From Desulfovibrio sp. TomC (lineage in GTDB: Bacteria; Desulfobacterota; Desulfovibrionia; Desulfovibrionales; Desulfovibrionaceae): 64,000 nucleotides of DNA. The position numbers were made by a program, and so were the translations under genes. Position 1 is the stretch's first letter, and each line of letters opens with the position of its first letter. This document shows positions 1 to 9,329 of the stretch, in pieces. Location of the stretch: contig NZ_JSEH01000009.1 of NCBI RefSeq assembly GCF_000801335.2, forward strand, positions 62,001-126,000, written 5' to 3'. Under the pieces are notes generated by a model. The model was not told the DNA's origin. It made no database searches and saw only the letters and a list, made by a program, of their open reading frames with translations.

Positions 1-2
1 CC

Positions 3-1298
3 ATCACCGTGCTGGCGGCGCTTTTTGTCTGTCTTGCGCCGACGACCATCGGCGGGCTGCTCTCGGCCATCGGCATCGCCGGCATGGACCGGCTCATCCA
101 GGCCGGGGTCATCGCCACCTCGGGGCGGGCTGTGGAGGCGGCCGGCGATGTGGACGTGCTGCTCTTGGACAAGACCGGCACGATCACCCTCGGCAACCGT
201 CAGGCTGATGATTTCCTGCCCATGCCCGGGGTGACGGAAAAGGAATTGGCTGACGTGGCCCAGCTGGCCTCCCTGGCCGACGAGACGCCCGAGGGCCGGT
301 CCATCGTGGTCCTGGCCAAGGAGCGCTTCGGCATCCGGGCCAGGGACATGAATGCTTTGGACGCCGCCTTCGTGCCCTTTACCGCCCAGACCCGTCTGTC
401 CGGCGTAGACCTCGCCGGCCGCGTCGTGCGCAAGGGCGCGCCGGACGCCATCAAAAAATTCGTGACCGAACAGGGCGGCGCGCTGCCCAGGGAAGTGGAC
501 GAACAGGTGCGCGCCATCGCCGAATCCGGCGGCACGCCGCTGCTGGTGGCGGAAAACGACCGCGTGCTCGGCGCGGTGTGGCTCAAAGACATCGTCAAGG
601 GCGGCATCCGGGAACGCTTTGCCGCGCTTCGCAGCATGGGCATCAAAACCGTCATGGTCACCGGCGACAATCCCCTGACGGCTGCGGCCATTGCGGCCGA
701 GGCCGGCGTGGACGACTTTCTGGCCGAAGCCACCCCGGAAGCCAAGCTGGCGCTCATCCGCAAGACCCAGGCCGAGGGCCGGCTGGTGGCCATGACCGGC
801 GACGGCACCAACGACGCGCCCGCCCTGGCCCAGGCCGACGTGGGCGTGGCCATGAATTCCGGCACGCAGGCCGCCAAGGAAGCCGGAAACATGGTGGACC
901 TGGACTCCAACCCCACCAAGCTCCTGGAAGTGGTGGAGATCGGCAAGCAATTGCTCATGACCCGCGGTTCGCTCACCACGTTTTCCATCGCCAACGACAT
1001 CGCCAAGTATTTCGCCATCATCCCGGCGGCCTTCGTCGGCATCTACCCCCAGCTGGGAGCCTTAAACGTCATGGGACTGGCCACGCCCCAATCGGCCATC
1101 CTCTCGGCGGTTATTTTCAACGCGCTCATCATCGTTGTCCTCATTCCCCTGGCCCTGCGGGGGGTGCGCTACCGGGCCTTGGGCGCGGCCCGGGCCTTGC
1201 GCGACAACCTGCTCATCTACGGACTTGGGGGCGTTATTGTGCCGTTCGTCGGCATCAAGGTCATCGACCTGACCCTGGTCGCCCTTGGGCTGGCCTAG
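3..1298 (+). CDS. kdpB: K+-transporting P-type ATPase subunit B, 3' part
   Basis: Catalytic subunit of the high-affinity Kdp K+ pump in the inner membrane. The reading frame is already open at the window edge, so the N-terminal third, including the first membrane segments, lies upstream. Visible P-type ATPase marks are the phosphorylation motif DKTGTIT (D is the phosphorylated aspartate), the hinge motif [18 protein letters not shown], and the C-terminal hydrophobic segments. KdpC, KdpD and KdpE follow in order, which fixes the subunit identity. The gene is complete at its 3' end (TAG at 1296-1298). kdpA is expected just outside the window. Confidence 0.96.
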   Translation: MTVLAALFVCLAPTTIGGLLSAIGIAGMDRLIQAGVIATSGRAVEAAGDVDVLLLDKTGTITLGNRQADDFLPMPGVTEKELADVAQLASLADETPEGRSIVVLAKERFGIRARDMNALDAAFVPFTAQTRLSGVDLAGRVVRKGAPDAIKKFVTEQGGALPREVDEQVRAIAESGGTPLLVAENDRVLGAVWLKDIVKGGIRERFAALRSMGIKTVMVTGDNPLTAAAIAAEAGVDDFLAEATPEAKLALIRKTQAEGRLVAMTGDGTNDAPALAQADVGVAMNSGTQAAKEAGNMVDLDSNPTKLLEVVEIGKQLLMTRGSLTTFSIANDIAKYFAIIPAAFVGIYPQLGALNVMGLATPQSAILSAVIFNALIIVVLIPLALRGVRYRALGAARALRDNLLIYGLGGVIVPFVGIKVIDLTLVALGLA

Positions 1299-1321
1299 AG
1301 ACGCGAGAGGAAAGAGAGAAG

Positions 1322-1370
1322 ACGCCTCCGGCGGCCAGGGGGATGATCCCCCCGGACCTCCAAAGGGGGA
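1322..1370 (+). repeat. Intergenic hairpin repeat inside the kdp operon
   Basis: The 92-bp gap between kdpB and kdpC holds a G/C-run palindrome (GGGGGATGATCCCCCC, 1338-1353) preceded by GCCTCCGGCGGCC and followed by a second C/G run (CCTCCAAAGGGGG). Related copies occur at about 19516-19577 and 23041-23100, so this is a dispersed intergenic repeat. Sitting inside an operon, it could act as an RNA stem that sets the relative expression of kdpB and kdpC. Confidence 0.6.
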
Positions 1371-1390
1371 CGTAAGTGAAGGAGACCGCT

Positions 1391-1978
1391 ATGTTTTCTT
1401 GCGCATTGCAACAGATGAAATCGGCGTTGCTCATACTGGTGATCCTGACGCTGCTGACCGGCTTGGTCTATCCGGGCATCGTGACCGGCGTGAGCCAGGC
1501 CCTTTTCCCGGTCCAGGCGGCCGGCAGCCTCATCGAAAAAGACGGCAAGGTCGTCGGCTCGGCCCTGATCGGCCAGCCCTTTGCCGATCCGGCCCATTTC
1601 CAGGGCCGGCCCTCGGCCACCTCGCCCAAACCCTACGACGCTTCGGCCTCCTCGGGCTCCAACCTCGGGCCGACCAACCCGGCCTACCTGAGCACGGTGG
1701 AGGAGCGGGTTGCCGGCCTGCGCCAGGACAACGGCGACGGCCCGGTGCCCATCGAGCTGGCGACAGCCTCGGGCAGCGGCCTGGACCCGCACATCTCCCC
1801 GGCCGCGGCCTTCTATCAGGTCCCCCGGGTGGCCAAGGCCAAGGGGCTTGACGTCAAAACACTGCACGAGCTGGTGGAAAAGAGTGTAGAGGGGCGTCAA
1901 TTCGGGATGTTGGGCGAGGCGCGGGTCAATGTGCTCAAGCTCAATCTGGCCTTGGACGCCCTGACGGGGCAGAAGTAA
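1391..1978 (+). CDS. kdpC: K+-transporting ATPase subunit C
   Basis: Small accessory subunit that stabilises KdpB and aids ATP binding. It has one N-terminal membrane helix (about residues 10-35, with the [11 protein letters not shown] signature) and a periplasmic domain with the family motifs [16 protein letters not shown] and SNLGPTNP. Length 195 aa is normal for KdpC. I chose ATG 1391 over GTG 1376 because GAAGGAG (1378-1384) sits 6 nt before 1391. The gene lies between kdpB and kdpD. Confidence 0.95.
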   Translation: MFSCALQQMKSALLILVILTLLTGLVYPGIVTGVSQALFPVQAAGSLIEKDGKVVGSALIGQPFADPAHFQGRPSATSPKPYDASASSGSNLGPTNPAYLSTVEERVAGLRQDNGDGPVPIELATASGSGLDPHISPAAAFYQVPRVAKAKGLDVKTLHELVEKSVEGRQFGMLGEARVNVLKLNLALDALTGQK

Positions 1979-2216
1979 GACTAAGTCGACAGGGCTGGCC
2001 CCCGCTTGCCGGCGGAGGCCAGCCCTGGTTCCCGGAGATCGCCTGTTGGCAGGGCGGCGCGTTTGCGCGACCCTGACCGATGGCCCGCCGCCCCCGGCCT
2101 TGTCCGGTGGCGGGAGCGCGCGCCGCTTGGCCAGACCCTGACCGAAACGGGCGTGCCGCACTTGGCGGAAAGAGAAGAACGGCCGCGGCCTTGTGCGCCG
2201 CAGGAGGCTTGCCCCC

Positions 2217-4901
2217 GTGTCCATGGATGCTGACCATCGCCCCGATCCGGATCGACTCCTGGAGTACGTGAACCGCGAGGAAAACAAGAAGCGCGGCGGT
2301 CGGCTGCGCATATTCCTCGGCATGGCTCCAGGGGTCGGCAAGACCTATTCCATGCTCGAAACGGCCCGGCTCAAACAGGCCGAGGGCGTGGACGTGCTGG
2401 TGGGGGTGGCCGAGACCCATGGTCGGGCCGAAACCGAGGCGTTGCTCACCGGTCTGGCCATTTTGCCGCGCCAGCGCATTGACTATCGCGGCCACACCTT
2501 GTCCGAGTTCGATCTGGACCAGGCCTTGAGCCGCCATCCGGAACTGCTGCTGGTGGATGAACTGGCCCACACCAATGCTCCGGGCTGCCGTCACGACAAA
2601 CGCTGGAAGGACGTCGTGGAACTGCTCGACAACGGCGTCGATGTCTGGAGCACGCTCAACGTGCAGCATCTGGAGAGCCTGGGCGACATTGTGGCCCAGA
2701 TCACCGGCGTGCGGGTGCGCGAGACCGTTCCGGACACGCTGCTGGAACGGGCCGAGTCGGTGGTGCTGGTGGATTTGCCGCCCGACGACCTGCGCCAGCG
2801 GCTCAAGGAGGGGAAGGTCTATTTGCCGCAGCAGGCGGATTGGGCCTCCACGAACTTTTTCCGCCAGGGCAACCTGATGGCCCTGCGCGAACTGGCCCTG
2901 CGGGCCACGGCCCAACGGGCCAACACGGAAGTCCTGGTCTATCGGCACGGGCGTTCCATCCAGACCACCTGGCCCACCTCGGAGCGCATCCTGGTGTGCG
3001 TGGGGCCTTCGCCCAGTTCGGCCAAGCTGGTCCGGGCGGCCAAACGGCTGGCTTCCGAATTGCACGCGCCCTGGCTGGCCGTCTCCATCCAGACCGCTTT
3101 GCCGCAAAAAGCCCGGGACAGCGCCTTGCGCCATTTGAAGCTGGCCGAGGAACTCGGCGCGGAAACCTTTGTGATCCAGGGCGTCAGCGTGGCCCGCGAG
3201 ATCGTCGCCTTTGCCCGGCAGCAAAACGTCACCAAAATCATTGTCGGCAAACCGGTGCGGCGAAGATTTCGGGATCTAATAACGGGCAGCCCGGTGGACC
3301 AGCTTATCCGCGAGTCGGCCGAGATCGACGTTCATGTCATCCGGGGGGAGACCGGCGAGGCGGCCGTGGCTCCTGTGGCGAAACGGCCTCCTCTGGCGCT
3401 GCCCTGGCGACAGTATCTGGCCGCCGGCGGCATCCTGGGGGCTTGCACCGGGATCAGCTTCGCCATGTTCCCGTTCCTCGACCTGGCCAACCTGATCATG
3501 GTCTACATGTTGGGGGTCATGGCCGTGGCCATCTGGCTTCGCCGGGGACCGGCCGTGGCCGCCTCGGTGTTAAGCGTGGTGACCTTCGACTTTTTCTTCG
3601 TGCCGCCGCGTTACAGCTTTGCGGTTTCGGACGTGCGCCATCTGATCACCTTCGTGGTCATGTTTCTGGTGGCGCTGGTCATGAGTTCCATGGCCGGCAA
3701 ACTCAAGCGTCAGGCCGAAACGGCCGGGCAGGCGGGACGCCAGAGCGTGGCCCTGGCCGCCCTGGCCCGGGAGCTGGTGGCCACGCGCGGCCTGGACAGT
3801 CTCCTGACCGTGGCCCAGCGGCATCTGGTGGACGTCTTCAGGGTTCGGGTTGTCTTCCTTTTGCCCGACGATGCCGGCGGTTTGCTGGTCCGGGCCAAAA
3901 CGCCGGGAACGCCTGCCCTGCACGGCAAGCAGCTCGGCATGGCCCAGTGGGTGCTGGCCAATGGCCAGCCGGCCGGCTGGGGCACGCAAACCCTGGCCGA
4001 CTCGGATACGGTGTTTTTGCCGCTCAAAGGAGCTGGGGGCGTTGTGGGCGTCGTGACCCTGGAGGCAGGGGCGGCAGAGACGAAAAACCAGATGCAGCTC
4101 CCGGATCAGCAGCGACTCCTGGAAGCCTTTTTGGCCCAGATCGCCCAGGCCCTTGAGGTCGACCGCCTGGAAGACGCCGCCAAGGCCACCCTGGTTGAGA
4201 TGGAATCGGAAAAGCTCAAATCGTCGCTGCTGTCTTCGGTGACCCACGACTTTCAAACGCCGCTGGCCGCCATTGCCGGTTCGGCTGAAACGATTATGCT
4301 CTTGGGGAAGTCTGCGGAGTTTGACGTCCTGTTTGGCCTTGCGCAAAATATATACAATGAATCAGCGCGGTTAAGCCGCCTTGTGGACAATCTGCTGCGC
4401 CTTGCCCGGCTTGAGTCGGGAAAATTCAAGCCCAATCTCCAGGCCGTTCCCCTGGAAGAGGTGCTCGGAGCGGCGCTCAACAGGTTGGAACCGTCTCTGG
4501 CGTCCCGCCCGGTGACGGTGGACCTGGCGCCCGATCTCCCCCTCGCCGTCGTGGACGAGGTGCTTATGGAGCAGCTTTTCGTCAATCTCCTGGAAAACGC
4601 CGTGAAGCATACCCCGGCCGGCACGGCGGTGTCTGTTTCGGCCAAGGTCCGGGAGGCGCAGTTGCTCATCCAGGTGGCCGACCAGGGCCAGGGCCTGCCG
4701 CCTGAGGAACTGGAACGGATTTTTGATCGGTTTTACCGGGTGAATCGGGGCTCCGGAGCCGACGGCTACGGGCTGGGGCTGGCCATCTGCCGGCTCATCG
4801 CCAAGGTGCACGGCGGGGACATCACGGCCCGCAATGTTTCCGGGGGAGGGCTGCGCTTCGACTTGACATTGCCGCTGCGCACAGGGTTCAACGAAGCATG
4901 A
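2217..4901 (+). CDS. kdpD: Osmosensitive K+ channel histidine kinase KdpD
   Basis: Sensor kinase that controls kdp expression. Domains in order: cytoplasmic KdpD domain with Walker A GMAPGVGKT (about residues 35-43), a Usp-like domain, four membrane segments (about 400-500, including the FDFFFVPPRYSFAVSD stretch), a GAF-like region, and a histidine kinase core with H-box SVTHDFQTPL (His about 677), N-box NLLENAVKHTP and G-boxes DQGQGLPPE and GYGLGLAI. The GTG at 2217 is preferred because AGGAGG lies at 2202-2207; ATG 2223 is an alternative. The 238 bp upstream after kdpC carry no convincing gene. The 3' end overlaps kdpE by 4 bp. Confidence 0.95.
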   Translation: MSMDADHRPDPDRLLEYVNREENKKRGGRLRIFLGMAPGVGKTYSMLETARLKQAEGVDVLVGVAETHGRAETEALLTGLAILPRQRIDYRGHTLSEFDLDQALSRHPELLLVDELAHTNAPGCRHDKRWKDVVELLDNGVDVWSTLNVQHLESLGDIVAQITGVRVRETVPDTLLERAESVVLVDLPPDDLRQRLKEGKVYLPQQADWASTNFFRQGNLMALRELALRATAQRANTEVLVYRHGRSIQTTWPTSERILVCVGPSPSSAKLVRAAKRLASELHAPWLAVSIQTALPQKARDSALRHLKLAEELGAETFVIQGVSVAREIVAFARQQNVTKIIVGKPVRRRFRDLITGSPVDQLIRESAEIDVHVIRGETGEAAVAPVAKRPPLALPWRQYLAAGGILGACTGISFAMFPFLDLANLIMVYMLGVMAVAIWLRRGPAVAASVLSVVTFDFFFVPPRYSFAVSDVRHLITFVVMFLVALVMSSMAGKLKRQAETAGQAGRQSVALAALARELVATRGLDSLLTVAQRHLVDVFRVRVVFLLPDDAGGLLVRAKTPGTPALHGKQLGMAQWVLANGQPAGWGTQTLADSDTVFLPLKGAGGVVGVVTLEAGAAETKNQMQLPDQQRLLEAFLAQIAQALEVDRLEDAAKATLVEMESEKLKSSLLSSVTHDFQTPLAAIAGSAETIMLLGKSAEFDVLFGLAQNIYNESARLSRLVDNLLRLARLESGKFKPNLQAVPLEEVLGAALNRLEPSLASRPVTVDLAPDLPLAVVDEVLMEQLFVNLLENAVKHTPAGTAVSVSAKVREAQLLIQVADQGQGLPPEELERIFDRFYRVNRGSGADGYGLGLAICRLIAKVHGGDITARNVSGGGLRFDLTLPLRTGFNEA

Positions 4902-5596
4902 GCGCAACAGCCCAAGAAATTCTTCTCGTGGACGACGAAGCGCCCATCCGGCGTTTTCTGCGCACGGTGTTGGAGGATCAGGGGTACAAGGTCTCGGAAG
5001 CGGCGACCGGCAAGCAGGGACTGGCCATGGCCACCGGCGCGAACCTTGTTTTGATCCTGCTCGATCTGGGATTGCCCGACCTGGACGGACTGACGGTCCT
5101 GTCCCTGCTTCGGGGCGTGACCGACACGCCGGTCATCGTCCTGTCCGCCCGGGAGGGGCAGGACGACAAGATAGCCGCCCTGGACGGCGGGGCGGTGGAC
5201 TACCTGACCAAGCCCTTCGGCGTCGGCGAGCTGGCCGCCCGTATCCGGGTGGCCCTGCGTCTGGCTGCGGCCAAAAGCGGACCGGCCAAGCAGGAGGTAG
5301 TGTCCGGGGAACTCCGCGTGAACCTGATCGACCGTCAGGTTTATCTTGGCGGAAAGGAAATTCACCTCACGCCCATCGAGTTCAATCTCCTGGCGTATCT
5401 GGCCAAAAACGCCGGGAAGGTGGTCACCCACCGGCAGTTGCTCCAGGAAGTATGGGGGCATAACGCGACGGACAAGGAACACTACCTGCGCATCTATGTC
5501 CACCAATTGCGCCAGAAGGTGGAACCCATCCCTTCGCAGCCCCGGTTTGTACGGACGGAATCCGGCGTGGGGTACCGGTTCGTTCAGGGCGAGTAG
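4898..5596 (+). CDS. kdpE: KDP operon response regulator, OmpR family
   Basis: Partner of KdpD that activates kdp transcription. The receiver domain has the acidic pair VDDEAP, phospho-acceptor Asp about 56 (LLDLGLPDLDG) and the conserved lysine in YLTKPFG. It is followed by an OmpR-type winged helix ending HQLRQKVEPIPSQPRFVRTE. Length 232 aa is standard. The start codon overlaps the kdpD stop (ATGA), implying translational coupling. Confidence 0.95.
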   Translation: MSATAQEILLVDDEAPIRRFLRTVLEDQGYKVSEAATGKQGLAMATGANLVLILLDLGLPDLDGLTVLSLLRGVTDTPVIVLSAREGQDDKIAALDGGAVDYLTKPFGVGELAARIRVALRLAAAKSGPAKQEVVSGELRVNLIDRQVYLGGKEIHLTPIEFNLLAYLAKNAGKVVTHRQLLQEVWGHNATDKEHYLRIYVHQLRQKVEPIPSQPRFVRTESGVGYRFVQGE

Positions 5597-5715
5597 GCAG
5601 GACCACCGCGGCAGCTTGGCGTTTTGTCCTGACCGGGACATGCTGTGAGTGGGCATGTGCCGGACTGTGTCTGGAAGCCGGGCCGGATTCATTACTGATC
5701 CATAAGGGGAGCGCC

Positions 5716-6624
5716 ATGAGCAACCATTTCCGCAGAAACGTGATTATCGCCGGTATCTGTGTCGGCGTCCTGGTCGTGTATTGGGGTTTTACCTCCTACG
5801 ATGCAGGGAGCGGGTTCAAAGGCGTCGCCGCCTCGCAACTGCGGAAATCACGGCAGGTGACCCAAATGCTCTCCGATCTGCTGGCTTCGGTCGAAGCGGA
5901 GAAAGATGCCATCCTGGCCGGCTCGGATGCAGAATCCGGGGAATTCGCGGCGAAGGCCAAGGCATTCTCGGAGAAGGTCGAACAGGGCCGGCTCGAGTTG
6001 CTGTCCGGTTCCAAAAATGATCTCACCGGGGCAGAAACCAAACTTATTGATGAATTCACGGTGGCCTGGGGGGAGTTCCAGGCCATCGACAAGGAACTGC
6101 TCGGACAGGCGGTCCTTAACACCAATCTGAAGGCCTACCGCATATCCGCCAGCGAGGCGGTACAATCCTTCAAGGATTTCGAAGCGGCCATCCGCCAGAC
6201 GGTGCAGGCCGAAAGCCAGTCCGACGAGATCGGACGCATTGCGACCCAGGGCTTGCTCGCCCTGGGCATGACGGCCAGGATTCTGGCCATGCAGGCTCCT
6301 CATATCGCGGAGGCTTCAGATGCCAGAATGGACGAAATGGAACGGGAAATGGCCATAAGCGCCAAGGCTGCGCAAGATGCCCTGGATGCGATGGGAAAAA
6401 TGGTCACGGGCCAGAGCCGTGCATCGTTCCAGGCGGCTTTGCAGGCGTTTGCGACATTCGATGCGGTCAACACCGAGGTGGTCAGGCTTTCCCGCATCAA
6501 CTCCAACGTGAAGGCTTTAGCGCTTTCCATGGGGCAAAAGCGTCGGGTCACAGCCAGGTGCGAAGAGCTGTTGGAAACGCTTCGAGACCTGATAGACACG
6601 CGTCTGTCCAAGGCCACCCGGTAG
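5716..6624 (+). CDS. Membrane-anchored helical-bundle protein (4HB sensor-like), no output domain
   Basis: I do not recognise a named family. The 302-aa protein has one N-terminal membrane helix (about residues 9-27), then an almost wholly helical, Ala/Glu/Lys-rich extracytoplasmic region resembling the four-helix-bundle ligand domains of chemoreceptors. No HAMP, signalling or kinase domain follows. It starts 119 bp after kdpE on the same strand, so it may be co-transcribed, but a shared role is only a guess. The start is supported by AAGGGGAG at 5703-5710. Confidence 0.7.
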   Translation: MSNHFRRNVIIAGICVGVLVVYWGFTSYDAGSGFKGVAASQLRKSRQVTQMLSDLLASVEAEKDAILAGSDAESGEFAAKAKAFSEKVEQGRLELLSGSKNDLTGAETKLIDEFTVAWGEFQAIDKELLGQAVLNTNLKAYRISASEAVQSFKDFEAAIRQTVQAESQSDEIGRIATQGLLALGMTARILAMQAPHIAEASDARMDEMEREMAISAKAAQDALDAMGKMVTGQSRASFQAALQAFATFDAVNTEVVRLSRINSNVKALALSMGQKRRVTARCEELLETLRDLIDTRLSKATR

Positions 6625-7513
6625 CGTACTCGTCGGCCGCAGTTCTTTTGCCTCCTTGTCCCCCGCAAGCGAGGAGCGACTCGGCCGGTCAAGAGCATCG
6701 TACGCGGCCAGTCTCGGTCATGGGCAAAGCCCTGGCTGATTTGGAGCCGCTGCGAAGCGCCAAGAAATTGGCCGTGGGCCTTACACGCGACGGGCGTCTC
6801 ATCACCCTGCAGGACGCATATGCGGTCCAGGCTGGGGAGCTTCTGGGCTATTTCATAACGCATGGATCGTTGTTTGCGAGTGTAATCAGTATGTTATAGG
6901 TCAAGTGTGGAGTCCTCTCCCGCCAACGTGTCGCTTCTGACTCGATTTAAGCACTGTTCTTCCACTATCCCCGGCACACCACACCACTCTGACCAAACGC
7001 TTCCAGCCCGGCGGCCGGGTTTTGGGTGTGGGCGCTTTCTCCTCCTCCTTAAGCCCCGAGCTTGTGCGGTACGGCCGTGCCTGTCCCCTGTCGGTTCAGC
7101 CTATGGTCCCCGAGGAGTTGGCCCGGTCTGGGCCACGGGGAGCCATACCTGCCAAAGCCCGCCTGAGCGGTTTGTCAGAGCAGGGCAGGCTTTTCACGTT
7201 ACAAAAAACTTTACTAGCAGAAAAATTGCCATGGAAACTTGCTTGAAGGAAAGGTTGGTAACCAAAGGCTTTTACCCGGCGACCATAAGCTAAATTCAAT
7301 ATGAATAAGAGACTTCCAGTCTCGTGTATAAATGATGAAATACCGACATTTTTGAGATTCGAAAACCGAACAAATTTTAATATCAAGGTTGCTCTGGTAT
7401 TGATTTTCCGTATTCACCTGATACCTTGCAGTATAATCATGTACTTCTTGTGTTGGAATCGTCTTGTTTTGTGTTTGATCTCGCCACGGGATCTGTAAAA
7501 TGGGGAAAAATCA
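6625..7513 (+). other. Largely gene-free 0.9-kb stretch, AT-rich at its right end
   Basis: No open frame here is convincing. A 59-codon frame (6720-6899) could encode a small peptide but has no clear ribosome-binding site. From about 7200 to 7500 the base composition shifts to AT-rich, unlike the rest of the window, and contains a perfect TATAAT at 7432-7437 without a good -35 at the normal distance. This may be promoter or regulatory DNA for the receiver-like gene at 7514, or residue of an old insertion. Confidence 0.4.
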
Positions 7514-7996
7514 GTGTTGCCCGTAAGCGTGCTTATCATCTGCTCGGATCTCGTAGAGATGGCGGCCATCGCCTGTATGCTGTCCGAGCATTTCGGCGTT
7601 CTGACCGCCCATAACCTGGAGGGGGCCATGCGCCTGATCGAGCGCCCCCATGCCTGCCGGCTGGCCTATTATGAAGTGGGAGACGATGCCGATGTTGCAC
7701 GGGAGGCAATACACGTTCTCGGCAATGCCGGGATGGAGGTTATTGCCCTGTTCCGGCCGCCCTGTCCGCAAATCGTGCAGGAAGCAGCGGCAAGCGGCCG
7801 TATCCAGGGATGCTGCGCCCTGCCCATCTGCGCGGAATCGTTTCTGGCCCAGTCCAGGGAGATTCTCTGCCGGCTCTGTCCGGCTCCAAGCCGTGAGCCG
7901 GCGCAACCCTGCCTCCTGACCCGCGAGGAAGTGAAGTTTCTCCTCGGTCCGCCGGGCATCGGCCAGAGGGATGCCCGTCTTCATTCCCTGGGTTGA
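7514..7996 (+). CDS. Degenerate receiver-like protein
   Basis: A 160-aa protein whose first 120 residues follow the alternating beta/alpha pattern of a response-regulator receiver: hydrophobic strand VLIICSD, later strands LAYYEV, MEVIALF and CCALPI. The phospho-acceptor aspartate after strand 3 appears to be replaced (LAYYEVGDD), and the usual Lys-Pro after strand 5 reads Leu-Pro. It therefore probably does not accept phosphate normally. There is no DNA-binding domain. The GTG start has a weak purine run (GGGGAAAAA) upstream. It stands alone between two intergenic gaps. Confidence 0.6.
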   Translation: MLPVSVLIICSDLVEMAAIACMLSEHFGVLTAHNLEGAMRLIERPHACRLAYYEVGDDADVAREAIHVLGNAGMEVIALFRPPCPQIVQEAAASGRIQGCCALPICAESFLAQSREILCRLCPAPSREPAQPCLLTREEVKFLLGPPGIGQRDARLHSLG

Positions 7997-8186
7997 TGGT
8001 GCCGCGCCCGGTCTGGCGGCCTGACGGAGTGTCCCTCCGTCCCCCAGGGAGCATGCCGCAGTTGACGCCGGCGGCCTTGCCGTTTAGTGCTCCCCGGGCT
8101 ATCCACCGTCCGATCCGGGCCGCCGCGTCCCTTCCCCGGGGAGACGGCCGCGCCCGAGACTGCCCCGGAGGCGACAGACCGCACCC

Positions 8187-9251
8187 ATGGCCCGCATTCT
8201 TTACGGCGTCCACGGCACCCAGCACGGCCACGCCATTCGCGCTCTGATCCTGGCCCGCCATCTGGCGGCGCTTGGGCATGAGTTCCTCTTCGTTTCCAGC
8301 GAAGAAGGGGCCGGTCTTTTGGCGCGCGAATTCCGGGTGGAACGGTTTGAAAATCCCGGCACGCGCTATAAGAACCAGCGTCTGGACACCCCAGCCACCC
8401 TCAAACTGGCCGCCCGGACCCTCCTCAAACGCCCGGCGGAACTGGCCCGGCTGGCCCGGCTGATTGCCGAGTTCCGGCCCGACGCCGCCATCTCCGACTA
8501 CGAATATTTCGTGCCCATTGCCGCCAAAAAAGCCGGCATCCCCTGCCTGTCCATCGACCACCAGCACGTCATTTCCTGCTGCGACCACCCGGTGCCGCCG
8601 CGCCTTTGGCCCGACTACTGGGGCATCCGGGCTTCCATCCGCTTCCTGTTTTCGGCCTGCTCGGACTATCTGGCCATCTCCTTTTTCCAGCCGCCGGCCA
8701 AACCCGGCGCCCACGCCCTGGTGGCCCCGCCGATCCTGCGCCAGTCGGTCATGGCGCGCGCCCCCAGCCAGGGCAGCCACATCGTGGTCTACCAGAGCTG
8801 CGGCATCTGCGACGCCTTTGCCCCGTATCTGCGCACCATTGATCGGGAATTTCGGGTCTACGGCTACAAGATGGACAAGGTCGACGGCAACCTGACCTAT
8901 CGCAACTACTCCGAAGAGGGGTTTCTCGACGATCTGGCCTCCTGCGCCTACGTGGTCTGCGGCGGCAGCCACAATCTCATGAGCGAGGCCCTTTTTTACG
9001 GCAAGCCCGTCCTGTCCTTTCCTGTGGCCGGGGCCTTTGAGCAGCAGCTAAACGCCATCTATCTGGAGCGCCTGGGCTATGGCCGGGGCGCGTCCATGGA
9101 TCGTCTGGAGCCGGGCCTGCTGCCGGATTTCGAACAGGACCTGGAGGCCATGCGCCAGCGCATTGCCACCGGCCGGTTTTGCGGCAACGACGAAGTCTTT
9201 GGCCTGCTCGACAGTTTTTTGCGCCACGGCCGGCTGCCGGGGCGATCCTGA
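8187..9251 (+). CDS. GT-B fold glycosyltransferase (MJ1255/VC2487-like)
   Basis: A 354-aa cytoplasmic or peripheral glycosyltransferase of the GT-B type. The N-terminus has the MurG-like glycine/histidine motif YGVHGTQHGHAIRALILARHL. The C-terminal half has a nucleotide-sugar site typical of the family (CGGSHNLMSEALFYGKPVLS, then EQQLNA). It resembles the MJ1255/VC2487 family of predicted sugar-nucleotide transferases; the acceptor is unknown. The position next to other glycan genes suggests surface glycoconjugate synthesis. The ribosome-binding site is poor (GGAGG lies 16 nt upstream). Confidence 0.78.
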   Translation: MARILYGVHGTQHGHAIRALILARHLAALGHEFLFVSSEEGAGLLAREFRVERFENPGTRYKNQRLDTPATLKLAARTLLKRPAELARLARLIAEFRPDAAISDYEYFVPIAAKKAGIPCLSIDHQHVISCCDHPVPPRLWPDYWGIRASIRFLFSACSDYLAISFFQPPAKPGAHALVAPPILRQSVMARAPSQGSHIVVYQSCGICDAFAPYLRTIDREFRVYGYKMDKVDGNLTYRNYSEEGFLDDLASCAYVVCGGSHNLMSEALFYGKPVLSFPVAGAFEQQLNAIYLERLGYGRGASMDRLEPGLLPDFEQDLEAMRQRIATGRFCGNDEVFGLLDSFLRHGRLPGRS

Positions 9252-9329
9252 TGGTTTCGGTCCTGGCCTATTGCCCCTGGTTTTTTTAAGGTGCCCCCAC
9301 GCCAATCCCATTTCAAGGAGATCTGCCCT

